From positions 1,838,982 through 1,902,981 of the forward strand of contig JANAVB010010791.1 in assembly GCA_029216955.1 (NCBI GenBank): a stretch of 64,000 nucleotides of DNA. Direction: 5' to 3'. The position numbers and the translations under genes were made by a program. The stretch is from Iris pallida. Its lineage: Eukaryota; Streptophyta; Magnoliopsida; Asparagales; Iridaceae. Position 1 is the stretch's first letter. Every line of letters starts with the position of its first letter. Under the pieces are notes generated by a model. It saw only the letters and a program-made list of their open reading frames with translations. It had not been told where the DNA came from and made no database searches. This document shows, piece after piece, positions 54,660-64,000 of the stretch.

Positions 54660-55870
54660 TCACCAATAATCCATAAATATTATCGCACCCACGTGCACCG
54701 TGTCCGTGTCCCCCTTCCCATCCACTATTCTCTTTTTTACACATACATTATTCTGTCCCGTCTGACAATCCCGGACGTCTACCCAGCCGTGTCGGACAAT
54801 CCCGACACGACGTAACCCAATCCGACATTTCAAATCCTCTAACCCTAATCCCAATGCCCCTTTATCCGACACCCGGACACGACGACACCAATTACAGCTA
54901 TCCCTAATCCTAACCTAACCACAGCCAAGAAATCTCGTCGCTGCCACCTCCCGGCCTCCTCCTATAGCCGCCATCTCCAATCAGCACCACCCTCACCACC
55001 TAAAACCTCCACCGTGACTCCGATCACCGGCCAACCCCGGCCGAGTCGGCCACAGCCACCACCGCTACTGCCATCACCCCGTCCTTCATCCTAGCGCACT
55101 ACCACCACCATCATCACCACCGCCGACTTTGCCCAACCCCTACAGTTCGCGCCCCCGACCAAAACCCCACGTAACCACCAGTTAAACCACCACCACGAAG
55201 GAACAAGGAAGAAGAACTAAACCCATAACTCCTCCGACTCGTCCCAGCCGTCGAACAGGAGCCCAGCCACCAGGTCCTTCCCGTGCGTCGCGCTCGCAGA
55301 TGAGCCGCCGTCGCGTCCTCACCACCGCCGGCGAGCCCTCGCGCGAGCCATCTCTGGTCTCTGCCCCACACCGGCGCCTCCACACCCGTCCGCCGTCAGA
55401 AACCCTAGTCACCACTGCAGCCCCCTCGACCAGAGCCCGACCTTCCCTCTTCGACCCTCCGCCGCGCTCGGCACAACCCTGTGCCTCACTCCGGCTTCCA
55501 ACGCCAAGCCGCCGTATCCCCTTCCCCCCGCCGCGGGATGGCGAGCCGCCGGCCGCAAACCTCTCCGACTTTCCCTCCGCTCTCACTCCCTTTCCTCCAC
55601 CGTCAGCCCCTTGGTGCTTCCCCTCCGCCGCGCGTCCGCCGGCGAGCCCCGTGGCAACCCCCTTCTCCCCGTTCCTCCACCGTCCGCCGCCGTCAATCGC
55701 CTAACGCCGCCTCTCCCCGACTCTCTTCCCCTTACTTCTCCTCTTCTCCCGATCCCCTTTTCCCTTCCTTCCCCTTCCTTCCCCCTCTCCGCCGGCCGGG
55801 CTGCCGCCCGACGCCGAACTCCAGCTCCTCTCCGCCCCTTTCTCTACATCTCTCTCTCTTCCTTCCTTTC
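54660..55870 (+). other. GC-rich 1.2-kb leader segment in LTR B1
   Basis: Downstream of the TATA box the base composition switches to C-rich (CCGCC, CACCACC, CTTCC runs) for about 1.2 kb. It then reverts to T-rich after TTCCTTTCAGTGAG. The same segment is at 60340-61560 in B2. Open frames occur on both strands, but the two LTR copies differ by indels that change frame, so no protein is conserved. TTTCAG at 55866-55871 would make a splice acceptor. Confidence 0.75.
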
Positions 55871-56056
55871 AGTGAGATTTTTTTGTTCTGTGAATATGGT
55901 TTTGACTTTGTTGTTTATTTTATTTTTTATTTTTTTACTTTTTAATGAGAGGATACAACAGTAGTTTTAGGGACTGGATTTTTATTTTTATTTATTTTTG
56001 TTGTTATTGTTATTAGCATAGCCTCTTAGTTTTTATTATTACTATTACTATCATCA

Positions 56057-56088
<32 letters not shown>

Positions 56089-56538
56089 TATTATTATTCT
56101 GTTTTATTATTATTTTTATTATATCATTATTATTACTGTTATTATTATTTTATATTTTTTATGTTACATTATTTGTATGTTAGTATTGGATGCCATATTT
56201 TATCATCATGATTTCTTTTAGGATTGCTATCATTTTTGTTATTATATAGCAGACGACTAAGATATTGCCTTGGTAATTAATAATATTTCTAAAAGTATAG
56301 TATTGGGTTTCGGCTATTGGGCCCATTGGGCCAGTAAAACAAAAAATATATATATAATAAAACTATTTTGAAGGGGTTTTGGGCTATGGCTATTGAGCTT
56401 GATTCATATTAAGTTTATATTATTTTTGCTTATTTATTTATAAAAAATTTTTTATCACTATACTAGTTTACAGTATCTTTTAGTTAAAATTTTTGAGCTA
56501 GCCAATTTGGTTGCATGGTATGCTAATATATTGGGCAT

Positions 56539-56581
56539 ATATATATATATATATATATAATATATATATATATAATATATA

Positions 56582-56621
<40 letters not shown>

Positions 56622-56636
56622 TTATATATATATATC

Positions 56637-56676
<40 letters not shown>

Positions 56677-56858
56677 GTATAATAATAATATATATATTAT
56701 CTATATATATATATATATATATATAATAATATACTATTTACATATATATAAAAAAACTATATTTTTTTATATAAAAATAAATATATATAATATATATATA
56801 AAATATATTTTTATATTATTAATAAAATATTATAAATATATATAATATAGATATAATA

Positions 56859-56910
<52 letters not shown>

Positions 56911-56983
56911 GATATATATATATATCTAAATATAGTTTTTTATAATAAAAATATAGTTTTTTTTATATATGTAAACTAGTATA

Positions 56984-57072
<89 letters not shown>

Positions 57073-57076
57073 TATA

Positions 57077-57145
<69 letters not shown>
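56539..57145. repeat. ~600-bp (TA)n-rich tract in LTR B1
   Basis: Near-continuous TATATA broken by AATA, TCTATA and short A/T runs. The matching position in B2 (62279-62361) is about 80 bp long. The tract may be prone to assembly or sequencing error. Confidence 0.9.
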
Positions 57146-57148
<3 letters not shown>

Positions 57149-57865
57149 AGGTTATTAAAGATATAATATGTTTTGTATTTAATATAATATATTAATTCTT
57201 ATGGATTTGATTATTTTGTTTTTGAATATTATAACTATTCCTAAAATAATATATATCTATTTCCTACAAATTTCCTTCGATTATCGTCTCTCATCTCGAC
57301 TAGCCAAAATCCTCGTCCTTTACAAGTTTGGTACGTCCTCGTATCAACCCTAACAAATTTGACCCTTCTGGACCCAATGGAACTGACCATGCCACCAACC
57401 GAGGTCACCTTGTATAGTTGTTACTCCGAAGTCGCAGTTCATGTCACATTGATCATTGCAGCACACCAGGCGTACTATCAGGCAAGACACCTTGCCTTTA
57501 CTGTTTAATTCCTTACTCAATATCATGCATGTTTTACTTATTCTAGAAAATATAAATTGTACTTGCAAATTATTATATTTTAGTTGCATATGGCTTAGAG
57601 TCAAGGGACCACCTTTGTTTGTGTCGCATTCATTGGCCCGACACTTGTGCATCACGAGTCACGAGTCTCATATAGATCTCGGACGTACGTATCGACTGGC
57701 CATCGGTGTGTACATGCCATGCGATAGGCAATAATTGCTAAATAGTTATGGTTGTCAAGAAGACTTAGCGACTTAGCAGTTATTAGGAATGTCGTGATGT
57801 GGATTCTGCACGAGTAGTGCATGGGGAGGGTGAAGACAGTTATTAGGCGCAGAGGCTTTCACACC

Positions 57866-58148
57866 TTTACTTTTCTCTAGATGCCATTTGTGACTCAGTC
57901 GAGAGACTAGTGGCCGTGCATTTATTTACTTTTCTCTAGATGCCACTAGTGCCTCGGTTGAAACACAAATGTGCCGTGCATTTACTTTCCTCTAGCTGCC
58001 GTTAGTGACTCACCCAAGAGCTAGTGGCCGTGCATTTATTTTTCTCTAGACGCCCCTTAGTTCTCGCTCGAGTGCTAACGGGCCATGTATTTACTTTTCT
58101 CTAGACGCCACTAGTGCCTTGGTTGAAACGCTAACGCGCCGTGTTTCT
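57866..58148 (+). repeat. 57-bp minisatellite, five units, LTR B1
   Basis: Units start with (T)ACTTTTCTCTAGA at about 57869, 57928, 57984, 58039 and 58093. Each contains GCCACTAGTG-like and GGCCGTGCATTTA-like segments. Two unit types alternate: GCCTCGGTTGAAACAC and GACTCAGTCGAGAGACTAGTGG. B2 has the same five units at about 63090-63371. Confidence 0.88.
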
Positions 58149-58676
58149 AGCTTCGAGAGCCCTTGTGTGGAACGTTATCTTCAAAATACATTTTCACATA
58201 GAATGGTTAAGGACCTTTATTTGTTTAGTCATATATACTTTTCTGTTGAACTTTTATTATTCAGTTATTGGCATGATATTATGTGTCTTGTTACGTCCCC
58301 CTGAGGACCTGGTTATCTCGTCAGGTGCGTGCTCTTGTCTTTCGCAGGTATTCTAGCCATGGACATCTCTATTCCTTCGAGGATGATTGCAATTGGATCG
58401 TCTTTGCTTCGCTCGCCAAACTTATTTCATTTTCCATGTATTTCGTCCTTTGCTTGTTGGTAGTGGATTTGTCTCCGCCCAACATATTGTACAAATATAT
58501 TTCCATAGATGATTATATGAATTCTTTATTTTCCTTTATTTGTGGATGAGATTAGTTGTTATGGTTTCTACTGCATATTACAGCTTATGTATACATACAA
58601 GGCCATGTACTTCGTATGTATACAGCTGGCATATTTACGTTCCTAGTCCTACGTATTTTGGGACTGGGGCGTTACA

Positions 58677-59650
58677 TATTTTTGTGGTGGCCCATGCAGG
58701 TCAGATAATTGTTTGGTTACTTTACCGTACCAAGCAAGCCTGCGAATAGGATTAGAAGTCTAGGATCTCATCCACATACTTGACCTCTTTCCTTAATTTA
58801 TCTATCGTTTGACTCATCAATTGCATCTTACTTGCTTCCTTCCAGCCCTATTCTCATCTTTCTTTCGTGCTTGCTAGAGATTGACCCTACTAGTTAGTTG
58901 TCCCAAAACACCATTAGTTAAATTCTTTAAGTTGGGTAGAATACCTTATGACTAGCAACCCTTTGACCTAGTGACCTATATAGCAAGCTTATTTAGATCC
59001 TAGAATCTAGAGGACCTAACCCGCCTAACCAACCAAGGACTTGGACAAGAAGACTATAGGACGACTGTATGACTTAGAATCATTCTACCTTCTTTAAATC
59101 TTAATCTCTCGTACCTATGTATTTACCGTTTTGACTAATGATGCTAATGTAGCCTAGTTTTTGCAAGCTTATTCTTTATCGAGTTTGTTCATGACATATG
59201 CTATTGAGCGCTCACTAGCCTATTGTCTAATCAGAACCGGTGCATAATGGTCTGATCAACCAAGTGCACTTTGGTTCGCTTTGTCTATTATTCTACGTGG
59301 ATTGGGACATAGCTAAACTTGTCCTCTAGAGTCCCATCCGCGACTGTCTTGGCAACTCCTTTTGAAATTTTCGGTCGTCCTTGAATCACGTATTCGTATT
59401 CGATAACGCCTCCTTTGAACTCTATATTGCTTCGCTCTCACCTATTTTAGGAGGACGAAAGCGTTATACTAGAACTTCCTCTAGCCATCATATCGATTAC
59501 GACCATATCGTATTATTTTCCTATGATCTAGATCGCAATTTCTTACGGCATAATTTTGTTATTAATTGATCCCCACCGATACCCCCTTGCATCTTCTCAC
59601 CCCTACTAATTCTTAATTTTGAGGACGAAATTCTTTTAAGTTGGGTAGGA
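58677..59650 (+). mobile_element. Internal region of element B, non-coding
   Basis: It starts TATTTTTGTGGTGGCCCATGCAGG and ends AATTTTGAGGACGAAATTC..AAGTTGGGTAGGA, the conserved 3' signature. It is nearly a deletion version of element A's internal region, which has an additional 2 kb or so. One short frame at 59381-59569 is not supported. Confidence 0.85.
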
Positions 59651-61741
59651 TGTAAAACCCCTAAATTTTCTACAAATTTTTTTTATTAAATTTGGTACGG
59701 ATTTATTTTTTCTATTGTACGTCGCGTAGTCGTATTATACGTCGCACACGAAATTTATTTTTCGAAATTGCTCGACGAGTGCGATTATGTGCGAGCGTAC
59801 ATATTTTTGAAAATATTATTTTTCTATTTTTAAAGTTTCAAAATAATATACATAATAATTATTTTGTTATTGTTCCAAAATTTTCAAGTTTGTTATTATA
59901 AAGCCTTTCATTTCTCACAATTATTAATAATAAATAATATTTTTATTGTATGCTAGAAAAGCATAATTATGAGAACATCATTTTGTACCTACATACATAT
60001 TTAGTAATTATTTATTAGTCATTTTAAAATAATAATATAATTTTCAAAATTAATATTATTAGTATTTTTGGAAAGCATATTTTGAAATTATTGTGAAGAT
60101 TTAAATCTTGATTTGAATTTATGGATTTATTTAAATAGTTAATATTTGAAATTTGATTTATCTCATTTGATTTTGAACTAAAAATTAATTAGATTTAAAT
60201 TATATTTTGATTTAAATTTGAATTTGATTGATTTTAAATTAATTGTGAAATATCTATTTTGGGTTTTAAATAATCCTAATTCATATCCAATTGGAAATTC
60301 CCACATCCTATAAATAGGCAGGTACTCCTCCAAATTTTGATCATTCACCAATAATCCACAAATATTATCCCACCAACGTGCACCGTGTCCGTGTCCCCCT
60401 TCCCATCCACTATTCTCTTTTTTACACATACATTATTCTGTCCCGTTCGACAATCCCGGACGTCCACCCAGCCGTGTCCGACACTCCCGACACGACGTAA
60501 CCCAATCCGATATTTCAAATCCTCTAATCCTAATCCCAATGCCCCTTGTCTTGTCCGACACCCGGACACGACGACACCAATTACAGCTATCCCTAATCCT
60601 AACCTAACTACAGCCGAGAAATCTCGTCGCTGCCATCTCCCGGCCTCCTCCCATAGCCGCCATATCTAATCAGCACCAACCTCACCACCTAAAACCTCCA
60701 CCGTGACTCCGATCACCGGCCAACCCCGGTCGAGTCGGCCACAGCCACCATCGCTACTGCCATCACCCCGTCCTTCATTCCAATGCAACATCACCACCAT
60801 CATCACCACCGCCGACTTCGCCCAACCCCCACAGTTCGCGCCTCGGCTAAAACCCCACGAAACCACCAGTTAAACCACCACCACAAAGGAACAAGGAAGA
60901 AGAACTAAACCCATACCTCCTTCGACTCGTCCCAGCCGCCGAACAGGAGCCCAGCCACCAGGTCCTTCCCGTGCGCCGCGCTCGCAGATGAGCCGCCGCC
61001 GCGTCCTCACCACCGTCGGCGAGCCCCCGTGCGAGCCATCTCCGGTCTCTGCCCCACGCCGGCGCCTCCATACCTGTCCGCCATCAGAAACCCTAGTCGT
61101 CGCTGCAGCCCCCTCGACCAGAGCCCGACCTCCCCTCTTCGACCCTCCGTCGTGCTCGGCACAACCCCGCGCCTCACTCCGGCTTCCAACCCCAAGCCGC
61201 CGTATCCCCTTCCCTCCACCGCGGGATGGCGAGCCGCCGGCCGCAAACCTCTCCGACTTTTCCTCCGCTCTCACTCCCTTCCCTCCACCGTCATCCCCTT
61301 GGCGCTTCCCCTCCACCGCGTGTCCGCCGGCGAGCCGCGTGGCCAAATCCCCTTCTTCCCGTTCCTCCACCGTCCGCCGCCGTCAATCGCCTAACGTCGC
61401 CTCTCCCCGACTCTCTTTCCCTCACTTCTTCTCTTCTCCCGATCCCCTTTTCCCTTCCTTTCCCCTCTCTGCGCCGGCCAGGCTGCCACCCGACACCGAA
61501 CTCCGAGCTCCTCTCCGCCCCCTTTCTCTACATCTCTCTCTTCCTTCCTTTCAGTGAGATTTTTTTTGTTCTGTGAATATGGTTTTGACTTTTTGTTTGT
61601 TTATTTTTTTTTATTTTTTTACTTTTTAGTGAGAGGATACAGCAGTAGTTATTGGGACTGGATTTTTATTTTTATTTATTTTTGTTGTTATTGTTATTAG
61701 CATAGCCTCTTAGTTTTTATTATTACTATTACTATCATTAT

Positions 61742-61774
<33 letters not shown>

Positions 61775-62041
61775 TATTATTATTAATATTCTGTTTTATT
61801 ATTATTATCTTTATTATTATCATTATTATTATTGTTATTATTATTTTATACATTTTTGATGTTACATTATTTGTATGTTAGTATTGGATGCCACATTTTT
61901 ATCATCATGATTTCTTTTAGGATTGCTATCATTTTTATTATTAATAGTAGCAGACGACTAAGATATTGCCTTGGTAATTAAATAAATATTTCTAAAAATA
62001 TAGGATTGGGTTTTGGGCTATTGGGCCCATTGGGCCGGTAA

Positions 62042-62098
<57 letters not shown>

Positions 62099-62274
62099 AA
62101 ACTACTTTGAAGGGGTTTTGGGCTATGGCTATTGAGCTTGATTAATATTAAGTTTATATTATTTTTGCTTATTTATTTATAAATAAAAGTTTTTATCACT
62201 ATACTAGTTTATAGTATCTTTTAGTTAAAATTTTGAGCTAGCCAATTTGGTTGCATGGTGTGCTAATATATTGG

Positions 62275-62365
<91 letters not shown>

Positions 62366-63899
62366 AGGTTATTAAAAGATATATAAATATGTTTTGTATT
62401 TATAACATAATATATTAATTCTTATGGATTTTGATTATTTTGTTTTTGAATATTATAACTATTCCTAAAATAATATATATCTATTTCCTACAAATTTCCT
62501 TCGATTATCGTCTCTCATCTCGACTAGCCAAAATCCTCGTCCTTTACAAATTTGGTACGTCCTCATATCAACCCTAACAAATTTGACCCTTCTGGACCCA
62601 ATGGAACTGACCATGCCACCAACCGAGGTCACCTTGTATAGTTGTTACCCCGAAGTCACAGTTCATGCCACATTGATCATTGCAGCACACCAGGCGTACT
62701 ATCAGGCAAGACACCTTGTCTTTACTATTTAATTCCTTGCTCAATATCATGCATGTTTTCCTTATTCTAGAAAATATAATTTGTACTTGCAAATTATTAT
62801 ATTTTAGTTGCATATGGCTTAGAGTTAAGGGACCACCTTTGTTTGTGTCGCATTCATTGGCCCGACACTTGTGCATCATGAGTCACTAGTCTCATATAGA
62901 TCTCGGACGTACGTATCGACTGGCCATCGGTGCGCACATGCCGTACGATAGGCAATAACTGCTAAATAGTTATGGTTGTCTAGAAGACTTAGCGACTTAG
63001 CAGTTATTAGGAATGTCGTGATGTGGATTCAGCACGAGGAGTGCATGGGGAGGGTGAAGACAGTTATTAGGCGCAGGGGCTTTCACACCTTTATTTTTCT
63101 CTAGATGCCATTTATGACTCAGTCGAGAGACTAGTGGCCGTGCATTTATTTACTTTTCTCTAGATGCCACTAGTGCCTCGGTTGAAACACAAATGTGTCG
63201 TGCATTTACTTTCCTCTAGCTGCCGTTAGTGACTCACCCAAGAGCTAGTGGCCGTGTATTTATTTTTTTCTAGACGCCCCTTAGTTCTCGCTCGAGTGCT
63301 AATGGGCCGTGCATTTACTTTTCTCTAGATGCCACTAGTGCCTTGGTTGAAACGCTAACGCGTTGTGTTTCTAGCTTCGGGAGCCCTTGTGTGGAACGTT
63401 GTCTTCAAAATGCATTTTCACATAGAATGGTTAAGGACCTTTATTTGTTTAGTCATATATACTTTTCTGTTGAACTTTTATTATTCAGTTATTGGCATTA
63501 TATTATGTGTCTTGTTACGTCCCCCTGAGGACCTGGTTATCTCGCCAGGTGTGTGCTCTTGTCTTTCGCAGGTATTCTAGCCATGGACATCTCTATTCCT
63601 TCGAGGATGATTGCAATTGGATCGTCTTTGCTTCGCTCGCCAAACTTATTTCATTTTCCATGTATTTCGTCTTTTGCTTATTGGTAGTGGATTTGTCTCC
63701 GCCCAACATATTGTACAAATATATTTCCATAGATGATTATATGAATTCTTTATTTTTTTTATTTGTGGATGAGATTAGTTGTTATGGTTTCTACTGCATA
63801 TTACAGCTTATGTATACATACAAGGCCATGTACTTCGTATGTATACAGCTGGCATGTCTACGTTCCTAGTCCTACGTATTTTGGGACTGGGGCGTTGCA
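59651..63899 (+). repeat. 3' LTR (B2) of element B
   Basis: It mirrors B1, with TATA box at 60309-60316, GC-rich leader 60340-61560, a GTTATTATTATT/AATAATAAT block at 61740-61800, TA tracts at 62047-62095 and 62279-62361, minisatellite 63090-63371 and end GGGGCGTTGCA. Confidence 0.95.
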
Positions 63900-63904
63900 C
63901 ATTG

Positions 63905-64000
63905 GTAGCACTTATGATGAAGGTCGTCCAATCCATGAACTGATCGTCGCCCATCCAAAGGCTAATTGCGGGGAGCAACTTCTTCTGGCAGATTTCAATT
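63905..64000 (-). pseudogene. Gypsy gag, upstream part of the frame split by element B
   Basis: On the minus strand the frame LLPAISLWMGDDQFMDWTTF then IISATN runs into the CATTG duplication. It continues without a shift into VEAKLKKARQ at 53970. It extends beyond the window, so the start of this gag is not visible. Confidence 0.8.

Larger units (their letters stand above)
53971..58676 (+). repeat. 5' LTR (B1) of element B
   Basis: Order: AT-rich U3, TATA box, GC-rich leader segment, T-rich and ATT-repeat region, a roughly 600-bp TA tract, a 57-bp minisatellite, and the conserved LTR end. It is 457 bp longer than its partner, mainly because of the TA tract. Confidence 0.95.
53971..63899 (+). 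mobile_element. Long-LTR non-coding retroelement B, complete, with CATTG duplication
   Basis: LTR B1 53971-58676 (4706 bp), internal 58677-59650 (974 bp), LTR B2 59651-63899 (4249 bp). Ends are TGTAAAACCCC..GGGGCGTTACA (B2 ends GTTGCA). The flanks carry CATTG at 53966-53970 and 63900-63904. The internal part contains only leader-like and pre-LTR text, with no gag or pol. In a sample of about 350 aligned bases (57301-57610 and following against 62524 on) I counted about 11 differences, mostly transitions, so the insertion is fairly young. Confidence 0.95.

Noticed and set aside
55182..55964. Several overlapping proline/arginine-rich open frames on both strands in LTR B1 (and 60870-61576 in B2)
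   Set aside because: They follow C-rich composition, overlap each other in all frames, and are not conserved in frame between the two LTRs.

Overview
This is a eukaryotic window, almost certainly from a flowering plant. There are no closely packed genes and no ribosome-binding sites. Coding remnants belong to plant mobile-element families: Ty1/copia with tRNA-Met primer sites, Ty3/gypsy with long LTRs, MuDR and FAR1-type MULEs, plant hAT with BED finger and dimerisation domain, LINE with zf-RVT and RNase H. The one host-gene-like sequence is a broken glutaredoxin-domain gene of the plant At5g39865-like type. A monocot is possible but not shown.

Layout. 1-3385: gypsy LTR remnant, then the 3' end and LTR of a + strand copia element. 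3386-5609: unassigned DNA, a MITE candidate and an older repeat. 5610-11218: complete hAT element (8-bp duplication TTCGATAC) with a broken transposase. 11227-12600: little recognisable. 12600-12760: tRNA-derived SINE candidate. 12780-19290: degenerate gypsy element hosting a possible solo LTR and a gag/protease-only copia element (15306-18635, duplication CCTAG). 19369-25086: a locally duplicated block around the glutaredoxin pseudogene, broken up by MITEs, a Pack-MULE-like element, a gypsy fragment and a small hAT MITE. 25314-34870: long-TIR MuDR-type MULE with a spliced two-GRF/CCHC zinc-finger gene (29207-29770) convergent to a decayed transposase gene. A second MULE of FAR1 type (25447-29001) is nested in its left end and carries palindromic GGACTGCC arrays near both termini. 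34871-44010: 3' part of a minus-strand LINE, split by a full copia element (35579-43319, duplication ATTAT). 44398-53124 and 53971-63899: two related non-coding LTR elements with very long LTRs. The second splits a minus-strand gypsy gag sequence whose frame resumes across the insertion (duplication CATTG).

Working order. Nesting gives a relative history: the LINE predates the copia element, the outer MULE predates the FAR1 MULE, and the gypsy gag predates long-LTR element B. Nearly all transposase and polyprotein frames are broken. The GRF/CCHC gene is the only substantial frame that reads through intact, once one short intron is removed. The most unusual observations are the MULE with a convergent GRF/CCHC gene, the palindromic arrays at both ends of the nested MULE, and the long-LTR elements that carry a GC-rich leader but no coding sequence.
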